NCBI RefSeq assembly: GCF_021462225.1
Contig: NC_061804.1
Coordinates: 40,549,975-40,613,974 of the forward strand
DNA: 64,000 nt
Source: Girardinichthys multiradiatus
Lineage: Eukaryota > Chordata > Actinopteri > Cyprinodontiformes > Goodeidae
Direction: 5' to 3'
In this document: piece after piece, positions 1 through 11,563 of the stretch
Numbering within the stretch: the stretch's first letter is position 1
How the letters are laid out: every line of letters begins with the position of its first letter
The notes under the pieces: generated by a model
The model's input: the letters and a program-made list of their open reading frames with translations, nothing else
Databases searched by the model: none
Told to the model about the DNA's origin: nothing
Translations under genes and position numbers: made by a program

Positions 1-2541
1 GAAAACATTGGTCTACAAGTTTCTTAGCAGTAGAATCCTTCATTTGAGATTGAACAAAAAATCTCTTCCAAATCCAAGTTCCTCACTTTTCCATTTTGTT
101 TCCATTCTTTTAGTTTACAACCTGTTCAGTTTCCGAACGGCCGGAGTACCGGTCAGGACTCATCAAGCTGAAAATCAACTCTTCTTCTATCTCCACTTTT
201 TCTGTTAATTGTGATTAAATTAGCTCTGAAGAGACTAGTTTATAAAACTACAGAATATTATTTCACCTGATTACAAATGAATTGACCAAAAAATCCACCA
301 GAAACTTTAGGAACTGTCTAAGATGAGATTATAACGGGGTCAGTTTTAGTGTCTTCCTGTGGTGAGCTGCTGATATATATGATGAGGTTTAAGCAAGGGC
401 TCTCAGTTAAGTCAGCTTCGTCTCATTCATAGACAATTGCTCTGACTCCTGTTGGTGTTTCTGCCCCGAACAAAAGGCAACCAAGGTCAATGGAAGTCAT
501 TTTGATGACAAGGCAGGAACTGCTAAATGCCGCTTTACAGCCGTTGCTCCCAGATAAAGGGGCAGAATGATGAGATGTGTAGATGAAAGATGAACTCCTC
601 CTCTGCGGCCCCTGAAAGTTACAATAACCCAGGCTCATCTGTTGAGTGACACTTTTCCCACCAACCCCCTCATCTCCAGCTCACCACCCTTCTTCCTTCA
701 TGCTTCACCTTGGCCTTGGTGCAATGACAGGCCCTTCAATTATCCCCACAGATTGATCGCTGCTGATTGCAATTGCTGTGAATTATTTAGACTTTGCTGA
801 AATTGTCCACTAAATGGGAAGGAGGCCAGGAGAGCGAAATATTGCAGGTCAAAGAAATTATATGTTTGAGGCACCAGTGCCTTTACAAGAAATACATCTG
901 TGGAATCCAAAGTGTACTGGTCAGTGAAGGATTGCTGCAGCATCTAGTATGTAGCGAGGTGACAGAGTTATAAGCTCGGTTCCAAAAACCCTTTACCTCC
1001 CTCCTGTTCTACATTTAGTGAAGATCGAAGAGATGTAGACCAAAGCAGCAGACCTTCTGGATGACATGAGAGGACCTGACTTCTCCTGGCCAGGCCGCAG
1101 TGGTCACAGCAGAGGAGTGGAGTGGAACTGACTCCCTCTTGTCTCTTCCTGTCTCCCTCTGCTTTCCCTGCTCCCGTAGCTGAGCTGCTGCCCTGGGGCT
1201 GTAGAGGTGCAGTTGAAAGGTTTGTCCACCATCGTGGTGAGGGCCCAGTCAGAATACTGCAGTCAGAGCAAGGAAAGGTCCCGTTTTTTGCCACAAGCAT
1301 GCTAGTGTCACTGGCGGGAAAGAGTGGGTGGCTGTATTGGAAGCGAGGACAGACGCTTGCAGATAGGAAACCTGCCAAGCCTGGATGTGCATGTAATAGA
1401 AAATGTCTGCTTCTTCAGAGGGATGAATGTTTTCAGCATTTGTTGTTCTCGTTTTGTTGAGACTCTCTAAGGAAGGAGTGATTAAATCTGTGCTAGGCTT
1501 TGCTGTAACTGAGCATTTATCAGACAATGACTACTGCACCTTTTCTACAAAACTATTTCTGCTGCCTCCTAATGCATTATAGCAAAGGTTCCTGGTGTGT
1601 AGAAGCCTAAGGGCCGAAGGCCAGAACAAAGGGTCATCGAGCTCAGAGGCTGAGGCCCACTGCTATCCAAATGGTTCTTATTTTACCCAGGTTATGAAGC
1701 AGGGGTGCCGACGAGAAGCTGTGGGGAAGTGAAAATGCCACTCATTCCTGAAGAGTCCCTGGCCTCGTCAAGGTTAGTGGTTTGTCTTTGTAAGTTGAGG
1801 GATTGATGCATGAGCCTGTCTGGCGCTGAATTCAAAGTCCAAGGCTGTCACAGGCAGCAGCAGCTCACACCCCTCCACCCTAAAACCCCCTCCACACCCC
1901 TCCACCCTCTCTTTTCGCAGGCTATCACAAGGCCTTGTCCTTCACCAACTTCTTAGCAGTCTGTCCTTTTGGGAACCTTGAGCAGCCCAGGCAAGGACAC
2001 AGCGTCTGGTGCAGTAAGCCTGTGGAGAGAGGGGGAGGCTTTATGTAACGTTCTGCTTTAAACATGGGTGTATGGCTTCCCTGACACGGAGCAGTGCAGT
2101 GCAGAGCGGCACAGTTCGCAGTACATGTCCCCTTGGCCCACCCCTCCTAAACAAGGAAGGGGCAGAGAAATCCCTGCAACTTCATTATATATTTCTCTTT
2201 TAAAAGCTTTCATTTGAAATTAAATTTTCCCAGGCAATTAACTAAAGAGGAGTTTTCAGAATTTATGAATGAATGATGGATATATTGCACAAGACGACAG
2301 GAGAGAAAGGAGATGGAAGAGAAGGAGAGGGCATGTATAGTACAGTGACTGCTTCAAGGCTCTGTTCTGGAATTTCTTTTCACTGTGAATACAGTGAAAT
2401 TTAGCTAAATCCAGAGATTGCTAAACTGAGAGCTGAGGTGGTTGGTGATTTCCAGGGAATGGGTGCTGGTCTTTTGACCCCTGCTCCATCTCTGATTCTA
2501 GCAGTTTTGATCTTTTCATACCTGAAAAAGTAAGAGGAGTG

Positions 2542-2574
2542 GTCCTCTTACTTTGGATCTCAAAGTAAGAGGAC
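2542..2574. repeat. Perfect 14-bp hairpin plus a third copy of the arm
   Basis: The arms at 2542-2555 and 2561-2574 are exact reverse complements around a 5-nt loop. A third copy of most of the arm (AAAGTAAGAGGA) starts at 2527, giving a direct-plus-inverted arrangement within 50 bp. This looks like a local duplication/inversion product. No function is assigned. Confidence 0.75.
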
Positions 2575-3077
2575 TTTGGTACTCAGTACCAACCATGCGC
2601 CATTATATACTCACTTAAAGGAGCACTTCATTCCTACTTTTACATCCAGTGATTTAAAAGTAACTTTCAGTAATCTACTCATATTGTTCTGCATTGAACT
2701 GTTAAAAATTTGACTTGACTAAATATTTTCTACCAGCCGACTGTTAGTTTGGCTTGTTCAGAGATCATATTCATATATATTTACTAAAGCTAATGGCCCA
2801 GATGGGAAACGGATGTAATATAAAATCGTCACAAAATAATACTGCATATAGTTAAAAGTGGATGATGGATGCAAAATGAAAGCAAGTTAGGACAAAATGG
2901 GATAGAAAGTGGCAAAGGGGCAAATTGACCTAGAGCCCCAAATCACATTTAAGTGTCACGTTTTTGTGGCTTCACGTTCATTCATTATCATAACTTATGC
3001 TGCATCTGCATTCTAGATACTTAGTTTGCTTCATCTGGTGTTGTGTAACTTTTTGGCTTCTAGTGATGAGCTGAATG

Positions 3078-3090
3078 GTTGCTGGGCAAC
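3078..3090. promoter_or_regulatory. RFX-type X-box motif
   Basis: The sequence GTTGCTGGGCAAC is a palindrome-like match to the RFX X-box (two GTTGC half-sites facing each other). A single motif match in non-coding DNA is weak evidence of function. It is noted because two further copies occur at 12062 and 46806. Confidence 0.3.
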
Positions 3091-6000
3091 AGGAGTACCT
3101 GTGCAAATGGCAGTGACAAGACAAAGCTTTGTAGAAGACTATTGGAGTGTTTCATTGAGGAATACCACAGAATGTTCTTTGGAATGCCTTGTTATTCATG
3201 TTATTTCAAGTGGATATTTGTCAATCATCAAACAAGATGTTCCATTAGAGAGGCAAAAAGACATTCATGTAATGATTCTCAAATTACAGATTGCCCTCTC
3301 AATCCATAGCAAACTGTCAGTGAACACCTAAATGGCTTATTGCACTTCTTCAGTAGAATGTGTGCAATGTGTCTAAATGGAAATATAAATGCACTGCTAT
3401 GCTGCCATTAAGGGCTGAGGTCATTTGGCATAACCTCAGTCTCCCTTCAAGTGCTCTTGGGAATTTCTGAAACACGCTGTTCCTTTTTACTGAAGAACAA
3501 GCCTACTTGTAAATCTATTAGTGTGTTCATCTTATTCACCACATTTCTCCTTATAGGAAGTAAACAGACAGACTGTGGTTTAGAACTACAGCTTTCTCAG
3601 AACTGTTAGAATTCCCCCAATTGTAGAGAGGAGCCAATTGAGAAGAGATGGAGAGCAATGGACGGATGACTGGAGGCAGGTGTATGACCTATTACTTAGG
3701 GAAAATGGAGTGGTGACCAGAAGATTGCTGGCTCATACTCTGCTCACCCCCTGCCCTTGAGCAAAGGCAATTAACCTGGATTCCTCCAGTAAATATTCAG
3801 CTGCAGAAATGAAAAGAGATGTGGAAGAGTGATAATCGTGTAAGTGACTTTGAATAAAAGTGTCTACTAAGCAGGAAGATTAATGCGACTAATAGTATCA
3901 TAACTTGTTTTCAAGTTATCAAGGACCCAGGACTGCTGAACATGTATAGTGAGTGGTTACCCCTCCTCCAGCTTCTCTCTGTTTGTGCACTCTTCCACAT
4001 GCACGCATTTACAGACTTCTCTCTTTTCCTTTGGCATTAAGGCCTGACCTTGACCTGATTGCCGAGGCTTTTTAAGTAACTCTCCAGAAGGAGATCCAAT
4101 CATGTGACACCATTCACCAAGCTTAACCCGCTATCCTCTCTCCTGACCTTGCATGTTTATGAGGATGAAGGGAGGGCGGGGGACGCTTGCCACAGGCCTA
4201 TATGTAGCTGTAGGGGCTGTCATTCAGTTGGTAATCACTCCACGGTCAAACGGGGTTGAGGTCGTGCCAGATGCATAACGCACGTCTCCGACTATCTAAG
4301 CTCCACCCTCACCGTCCTCTACTCTCTGTCCCGCTTCTACTGTGGTGACAAACTGAGCAGGTTTAGTTATCCTCTCAGTTCTCAATCACTTAAACCAGCA
4401 TATGTCAGGGAAAGGTCATTCCTTGTGCACAGTGATTCATGTGTAGAGTGAGCTGGCTGCTTGGATTCCTGTTATTGCAGTTGCCTTCCCTCACTCAGAC
4501 ACTCTCTACAGCTGCCCTGCTGTTTCAACCTCTCTGGTTCGTTGTCTCACTTTAGAGCACCCTGCTGTCTCTGCCCCAGAGTATTTTTATGCTACTATGT
4601 TCACATCTCTGCCTCATGGATATGTTTACCATATGGCTGAGTATATCAAGACCCAAGCTAACTTTGTACAACTACTCTGATGAGTGTCACCCAAATAGCA
4701 GTTCTTCTGAACACTGTCAGTGATCTTTTCAGCATATTTTGTATCTGCATGGTATGAGTCAGTGTTTAATTCAGTTGTGTTTTCTTTAATTCAAGACAAA
4801 CTCTAGTGCAATAGACAGCATAGTACTACTCTGTGAAGAATTTCTGAACTGAACCACCAGTTTTTTAAGCCCTAGGTTTGTCGTTTGGCTATCGCAATGC
4901 CATAAGCATCCTAACTTTAACAAGCAAGTGCGAATGAGTTTCATACTTAAAGCTGGAATAAAGAATCATTCACAAATTGATTGCAGGGAGTAAATCTATG
5001 TGATAGCAGGCATATGTGTTCAGGACCCAGCATCTTGCTGTTGTTCATCAGCTTTTTTATGCAATCTGCAAACCTCCCTAAACCTCCAGCCCTGGACTCT
5101 ATTTATATTTATATCATCTTTGTTTGTTTTGTGTTTGTTACATTTTTGATTTTCTTTTTTGTAGAAATCAGAACTTTGTGGCCAACTTCCAATCTGTGTT
5201 TTTTGTAAAGAAATGACCTGCCTAAACCAATTTTAGCTGTTTCCAAATGTTATAGTTCCTCCTAAGGACCTATAAGAGGATATAATAGAGTTGAACTAAT
5301 GTTTTTCTACTCTCAGTAATTAGTTCTACTTGTAGCACTGAGTTCACAGTCTGTGTGAGAGAGCAGTCACATTTCCAAATCCAGCGTGTTCCATGGCACT
5401 TTTTTCAGCCTTCCTGTTATCCACTGAAAGCCTTGCTCTCTCTTGCCCTCTCCCAGCCTTAATGAAGTGTAAACATGTCTCGATATGCTGTAATAAATGT
5501 ATTTTCCTTTTTAAATAGTATCTGACTGGATCACAAACACCTCAGTGACTCTAAAAGGAGCTAACATAGAGACTTTTTCCCACAGTAACAGCCTCCGCAC
5601 TTAACAGCCCTGCTGTCACTGTGACCTAGTAGCGCTTAGTGTAGGTTGTTCATTGATTGTCAAAAAAAAAAACAGTTTTTTAGTTTGCAAGTGGCAGTTA
5701 AGTTGAAACTGGGATGATTCCGGTCACCGGTGCATCTCTGCTTCTATTCCCCACTCATTGAGATGGTGTCAGGGCAGCACATGGTTTACGATGTAGCCTT
5801 TTTTACCTCCACTGATCAGGTCATGCTGGTTGTACAGTTTCATTGGTAGTAGAATGGTTAATGTTAAAGACAAACCTATATGAGCAAAGGTGAATATATG
5901 GACAAAACTGAAATGTTTAACTTTTTATGTCCTGGATTTTTTATGATCCTTGACTGAAGTGTGGATATTCTAGTCATCTAGTCATAAAGTATCAAATCAA

Positions 6001-7402
6001 GCGACAGCATTGGATCAAGCTTCTGTAAATTCTGTTGATGAAAAAGGCAAATTAGGATGCCTAATTTAAGCATTTAAGCTGAATTGTGAGGTTCCAAATC
6101 ACATTGGCATTTTCCTTCTGCTGTTCAAAAGTAAAGTAATAACATGTTCATAAGTCATCTAGTTCTAAACGATTTAGTGACGACACCTTTTAACAACTTT
6201 GGTTTTCAGAAGCATTTTCCAAAATGTTCTTTTTCTCAGAAGGGCCATCCCATCTGCTCCTTTCTTGTCTTAGCCAGCTGGATGTTTGGGATTGTTGACC
6301 CACTGCAGATCGGGTTTTACACCTCTTCCTATGTGAGGCAGAAGGTTTTGAAATCAAAACCCAGTTGCTGTCTGCTCAATATAACTAGATGCCACACACA
6401 CAAAAGCAATCAGTAGCTGGTATAAACTGGTTGATTATTTTTTTCCAGACTCATCCAGCCAGAGGTTCTCATCTTGTGCAACTGTACCGTGTTCAATAAA
6501 AAGCTTCACTGGTTACTAACTTGTTTGTCATTTTCTTTGGTAAAGCTTGTGTAATTTGTATGATTTTTGTTGTTTTGTTGCAGTGAGATCACACCAAAGG
6601 TTATCGTGGAGGAGTTAGGTGCTTGTATAACCATGTTTACAAGTGTAGCATTGGCACTGGACCCAGACAAATGGGCTTTATCCAGGGCCGCTTTCTGTCT
6701 AAGCCTCCTTCCCTTCCATTCAGCATTGACCTTGGTACTTATGAAGAGGCAGGGCTTGACCTACATCCACCCCCTTAACTGGAACTATCACCACCAATCC
6801 CCGCAGAAAAAAGCACTTTCATTTTCCTCCATCTAACAACTGCTTTGTTCTTCCTCAGATTTGTTGCTTTAAACAAAAAAAGTTGAAAAGAAAGCGTAGC
6901 ACAAGCAGTTTTAATGCATACATGGCTACATGGGAAAGTGGAGCAGAGGACTTCATGCCTGTCTCTGAGGCACCAGCATGTCTGTGTGCACTGGGTCACC
7001 GTTAGCAGGCAGGGGCTTAGCACTGAGCTGGTGAGAGTGTAGAGGCAGGTCAACCCGTGTCTGCTTTTTAAAGTGTCAAACTGCGCAAATGCTGAGGAGT
7101 AACCCTGAAAATGCATGGCGATGCTGTTTGATGTGGGGCGCTAGCATGCAGCAATGTATATTATTACAGCTAATTGATTTTACTGCACAAATACGTACAA
7201 CAGGGTAGAGACTACAGGAGAGAGTATTAACAGTCATTGTATGTAATTATCAGTCATGGAAATGTGAGGATCAAATAAATATTTTGGGGAATGAATGAAC
7301 TAGGGATGTGAAGGTTAACTGATCTGTACTGCTTCACAGATACGCCGTGATAGAATGAAGTTTCTCGATAAAATCTTCATCTGTCATTATTTATTATTAT
7401 TA

Positions 7403-8236
7403 GCCCAAGCAGGAAACCTGCAAGGGCCTATTGTAATTGTAGGATTTCCTATTCTTTCTTTCTTCGTTTTTCCATTGCGTCTTTGCGGGGCAATTTGGGG
7501 ACTTTGCCATGCACAAAAACTCACCAGATTTTACCCAAAATTGTCCCCCGCGTCAAATTCTTGTTCCTTAATGTTGTTGTCAGTGGGCGTGGCCAAACGG
7601 CGCCCCCTAAAGTGAGATAGGCCGAACCGTAAGTCGTAGAGATCTGAAATGTGGTACACAGGTAGAGCTCCTCAAACCAAGAAAAAAAGTCTCTTGGGGG
7701 TATGCCCTAAAACGCACAGATAGTCGGCCATTTTGGGTCAAATGCCAATTTTTGCCCGTTTTTCAATTTTACTCACCTCGAACTTTAACAAACTCCTAGG
7801 GATTTTGAGCTATTGGCTTCATATTTGGTCAATATGCATTTAAGGCATGGGGGATTAAAAGTTATCAAAATTGTGAGTTCTCGGGCATGTTTAGGGGGCG
7901 TGACCGGGGCACGAAAACGGCGTTTGCGCCCAAAGTGAAAAAATTCAATAACGTTCCCCAAGAAATGCCAAATTACACCAAAGTTGGCATGAAGGAGGAC
8001 CTTCGGGTACCCGGCGATCCTATGGGGCCATATGCTGACTTCATCAAAGCCACGCCCCCTGAGAACAGGAAGTCACTTTTTTTACTTGGAAAGGTCGCTA
8101 TCTGGCTGTCTACACTCAATCAACATGAAAGTGTGTCAGAAAACAGATAACTAGTGGGTCTAACTTTGTTTGAAGCACAGTGACTTTTCATAAAAGGGTG
8201 TGGCCATGGTGGCATGGCGAAGTTGGCCATCACGAC
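7403..8236. repeat. Unclassified interspersed repeat (teleost type)
   Basis: A block of about 830 bp differs in texture from its flanks. It contains repeated GGGCGTGGCC/GGGCGTGACC-like and CGCCCCCT segments, CpG-containing stretches and long runs without any coding pattern. From memory it resembles a moderately repetitive unclassified element of fish genomes, with a similar CACGCCCCCTGAGAACAGGA end, but I cannot name it or define its ends. It abuts the Tc1 fragment at 8237, and the sequence at 8190-8236 still has the repeat's character, so the Tc1 scrap may have inserted into or recombined with it. Neither inverted repeats nor a target duplication were found. Confidence 0.45.
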
Positions 8237-8365
8237 CTGGGGAATGCGGCACCTGTAGCCCATTTTCTGCACACGCTTGTGCACGGTGGCTCTGGATGTT
8301 TCTACTCCAGACTCAGTCCACTGCTTCCGCAGGTCCCCCAAGGTCTGGAATCGGCCCTTCTCGCC
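8237..8365 (-). pseudogene. Tc1-like transposase fragment
   Basis: The minus strand encodes about 43 residues (GRFQTLGDL, QWTESGVETS, RATVHKRVQ, MGYRCRIP) from the DNA-binding (HTH) part of a Tc1-like transposase. The nucleotide sequence 8237-8362 differs at only 3 of 126 positions from the plus-strand copy inside the complete element at 28104-28229. No inverted repeat or catalytic domain accompanies it, so it is a stranded fragment. The frame continues on both sides into unrelated residues, so the longer open frame here is not a gene. Confidence 0.85.
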
Positions 8366-8743
8366 CATCAGAGTATGCCAGGGGTCTCTGCGTGCAGCCC
8401 AGATTTTGTGACTGCGTAGGCAGTACACTCCGGTGGGGACAATAATAGTCCGAGTGTGGGGCCAAACCACAACAAAAACGACAGGTTGGATCATTTTCAG
8501 AAGGGGAAAAAACTACAAAGCATGTTTTAAAGACATACAATGGGAAGACATTTATAGTAGGTATTCTCTCTGGAACAATAAAGATACAAAACCTTCATTG
8601 ATATTTTGCTGAGAAATCATTTTATTCTTTCTTTTTGGTTATTGTCTTCTTCTTCTCAGGATCAGAATCAGCTTTATTGCCAAGTTCGTGCATACAAACA
8701 AGGAATTTGACTCCGGTACACTTTGCTCTTTTGTTCTGTTTTT

Positions 8744-8850
8744 GCATTACATAATATACAAATTTACAATTTACAATATACAATGTACAATGCAATATTC
8801 TGCATTACAGAATATACAAATTTACAATTTACAATGTACAATATACACAT
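8744..8850. repeat. AT-rich direct repeats in LINE 3' UTR
   Basis: Two copies of a unit of about 45 bp, rich in TTTACAATTTACAATA and CAATGTACAAT, lie head to tail at roughly 8744-8791 and 8802-8850. They sit within the 3' UTR of the minus-strand LINE and look like local slippage duplication. Confidence 0.7.
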
Positions 8851-8912
8851 ATCTAATAGAAAAGGTGCATTTGCAACATCTGTATGCTGTTGTTCTGTAC
8901 TCTATTGAATGT

Positions 8913-11120
8913 TCAACAGAGAAACAGCCTGGGAGAAGAAACTGTCTTTGTGGCGGCTGGTTTTAGTGAACAGTGCTCTGTAGCGGCGGCCTGAAGGTAA
9001 AACTCTAAACAGTTTATGTGCAGGGTGTGTGGGGTCTGCAGAGATTTTGGCAGCTCTTTTCTTGACCTGTATAAGTCCTGGATGGAGGGAAGGTCAGCTC
9101 TGATTATTCTCTCTGCAGTCCTGATTATTCGTTGCAGTCTGGACCTGTCCTGTTTTGTGGATGAGCCAAACCACACTGAGATGGACGAAGACAGGACAGA
9201 CTGAATGATGGCAGTGTAGAAGATGACCAACAGCTCCTATGGAAGGTTGAACTTCTTGAGTTGCCTCAGGAAGTACAGTCTCCGCTGGGCCTTCTTTTGA
9301 ACAGTGTCTATGTGTGAAGACCATCTCAGGTCCTCAGAGATGGTGGTTCCTAAGAACCTGAAGTGGTCCACGGCCGATACAGTGTTGTTGAGGATGGTAA
9401 GGGGGTGTATGGGGGTGGTGTTCTCCAAACGTCCACCACCGTTTCCACAGTCTTGAGTTGGTTCAGTTCAAGGTAGTTCTGACCGCACCAGTGTACCAGC
9501 CGATCCACCTGCTGTCTGTATGCAGACTCATCACCGTCCTGGATCAGTCCAATGACAGTGGTGTCATCTGCAAACTTAAGGAGTTTCATGGACGAGTCCG
9601 ATGAGGTGCAGTCATTTGTATAGAGGGAGAAGAGGAGTGGGGATAGAACACACCCCTGGGGGGCACCAGTACTTATTGATCTGGATCGGGAGAAGATGCT
9701 CCCACAGTCTCACCTGCTCCTGTCGGTCTGTCAGGAAGCTGTTGATCCACTGACAGGTGGAGGCTGGGAGCTTCTGGTGGAGGATGTCTGGTATGATAGT
9801 GTTGAAGGCCGAGCTGAAGTCTACAAACAAGATCCTGGCGTACGTCCCTGGACGGTCGAGGTGTTGCAGGATGAAGTGTAGACCTAAGTTAACAGCATCA
9901 TCTGCCGACCTGTTTGCTCGGTAAGCAAATTGCAGGGGGTCCAGCAGGGGGCCTGTGATGTCTTTCAGGTGCTTCAACACCAGCCGCTCAAAGGATTTCA
10001 TGACCACAGACGTCAGGGCTACAGGCCTGTAGTCATTTAATCCTAGGATGGTGGGTTTATTGGGAACCGGGATGATGGTGGATCGTTTGAGGCAGGAGGG
10101 GACCTGACATTTCTCCAGTGACTTGTTGAAGATCCTTGTGAAGATCGGAGCAAGTTGATGTGCGCAGGCTTTCAGACATGATGGGGAGACATTATCAGGT
10201 CCTCCAGCTTTCTTTGTTTTCATGCGCTGAAAGAGCCTATTTACATCTTCCTCTGAGATCTTTATTGCAGGCAGAGGATCTGATGGTAGGGGGTTGGTTG
10301 CTTTATGGGAGGAATTTGTTCCTGAATGGGATGTAGAGGAGATGATTTGAGGTGTGAATGGCTTCTTGTCATGTCTGCAGTAGAAGCCATTCAGACGGTT
10401 GGCCAGGAGACGACTCTGTTCAGGATGGGTGGAGGGGCTCTTGTAGGCAGTCAGGTTTCTCAGACCGGTCCATACAGCTGAAGTATCATCAGTAGAAAGG
10501 CTGTTCTTAAGCTTCTCACTGTAGCTTCTCTTAGCTGCTTTGATCTCTTTTGTTAGTCTGTTCCTGGCCTGCCTGTACCGCGCCCAATCTCCACTGCTGT
10601 GAGGTTCTTCCTTTTCCCTGCGCAGATTCCTGAGGTGTGGAGTTAACTTATTGTTCCCAAAGGTGCAGAAGGTCTTGGTCTGCACACACATGTCCTCACA
10701 GAAACTGATGTATGATGTCACCACATCAGTTAGTTGGTTTAAGTCAGTGGCTGACGTTTCAAAAACAGTCCAGTCTGTGTATTCAAAGCAGGCCTGTAGC
10801 ATCTGCTTTGATTCCTCAGTCCACTTAACAGTGTGAACCTTGGGTTTGGAAGCTCTTAGTCTCTGTCTGTAGGTTGGGATGAGGTGGATTAGATTACGAT
10901 CCGAAAATCCCAGAGCAGCCCTGGTAACTGCATGATATGAGTCCTTTAAAGCTGTGTAACAATGGTCCAGTGTGTTTTTGTCTCTGGTGGGACACTTAAT
11001 ATGCTGTCTGTATTTGGAGAGTTCATTTGAGAGGTTTGCTCTGTTAAAATCTCCCAGTATTATGATGAAAGAGTCCGTGTATTTTTTCTCCAGGTCTGTA
11101 ATCAGCTCAGCAAGATGTTT
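8913..11120 (-). pseudogene. LINE ORF2 remnant (endonuclease C-terminus + reverse transcriptase)
   Basis: Read on the minus strand from about 11120, one open frame carries the C-terminal half of an APE-type endonuclease (ILGDFNRANL; the terminal SDH-type motif reads SDR, so its His is lost). It continues without a stop into a reverse transcriptase with AGGPDNVSP, NDYRPVALTS, DPLQFAYRANRS and LFVDFSSAFNTIIP. After about 9650 the frame shifts around the APQGCVLSP-type motif. The catalytic FADD lies at 9563-9574 in a second frame, and the thumb/C-terminal part (TILNNTVSAVD, FRFLGTTIS, RLYFLRQLKKFNLP, SVWFGS) is spread over two more frames. The shifts and truncation make it non-functional. Confidence 0.88.
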
Positions 11121-11320
11121 TTCCGCTGGTTTCCGCGGCAGAAACCAGCTTAGAAACCAGCTTAGAAATCAGTGCATTATCGCCCCCTTAAAGGTTGTAG
11201 GTAACACTGTATGTCTCTTAGTCAAATGCAGTAGTTCAGCTGAGCTACAGCCTGTGTTTAATTGAAGGGTGTGTTTGTCTGCTGGTACGTAGCGGCTGGC
11301 ATACACAGACAGAGAGATAC

Positions 11321-11563
11321 GCGACTGTGGTTCAGCTCGTAGAGTAGTCGTCTTTCAATTGGACGGCTGTAGGTTCCTCCTGCCACATTTCATTGTGCCC
11401 CTGGGCAAGGCACCTAACCCCAAGTTGCCTACAGATCTGTGTCTCGGTGTATGAATGTGTGTGTTTGTGAGTGCGATTGGGTGAATATAGCTCTATTATG
11501 AAGTGCATTGAGCGATCAGTATGACTAGAAAAGCCCTATATAAAGTCAGTCCATTTACCATTA
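11321..11563 (+). mobile_element. tRNA-headed SINE, degraded copy
   Basis: It begins GCGACTGTGG, followed by an A-box-like TCAGCTCGTAGAG and a decayed B-box. It continues with TGCCCCTGGGCAAGGCACCTAA and ends in CTATATAAAGTCAGTCCATT. A second copy with an intact B-box (GGTTCGATTCC) lies on the minus strand at 57550-57740. The pol III promoter layout and the common tail mark a tRNA-derived SINE widespread in fish. I do not name the family. Confidence 0.7.

Larger units (their letters stand above)
1..7402. other. Non-coding tract, no gene seen
   Basis: Only short open frames (at most 136 codons) occur here. They overlap one another on both strands, lack splice-site-bounded structure and match no protein family I recognise. 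The sequence is largely unique, with mixed AT-rich and balanced stretches and no long transposon. A small perfect hairpin lies near 2.55 kb and an RFX-type X-box near 3.08 kb (listed separately). Given nrip1 far downstream on the plus strand, this may be its 5' flank or part of a long 5'-UTR intron, but no non-coding exon can be pinned from sequence alone. Confidence 0.6.
8659..11125 (-). mobile_element. 5'-truncated CR1/L2/Rex-type LINE
   Basis: This is a minus-strand non-LTR retrotransposon. Its 3' end lies near 8659, where the plus strand begins with the reverse of an AATAAAGCTGATTCTGAT-type tail. The body covers the 3' UTR (about 8659-8912) and a decayed ORF2 (8913 to about 11120). The 5' end is cut inside the endonuclease domain, the usual outcome of incomplete target-primed reverse transcription. 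Assignment to the CR1/L2/Rex group rests on the endonuclease-RT order and on RT motifs familiar from fish elements. The exact family and any target duplication were not determined. Confidence 0.85.

Noticed and set aside
968..1527. Overlapping 92-136-codon frames on both strands
   Set aside because: Mutually overlapping, no domain, no conserved motif. Open by chance in unique DNA.
7887..8150. 87-codon frame in the unclassified repeat
   Set aside because: No domain. It lies in repeat DNA and a coding role is unsupported.
8688..8966. 92-codon and overlapping 61-codon frames near 8.7 kb
   Set aside because: Reading through the AT-rich repeats of the LINE 3' UTR.
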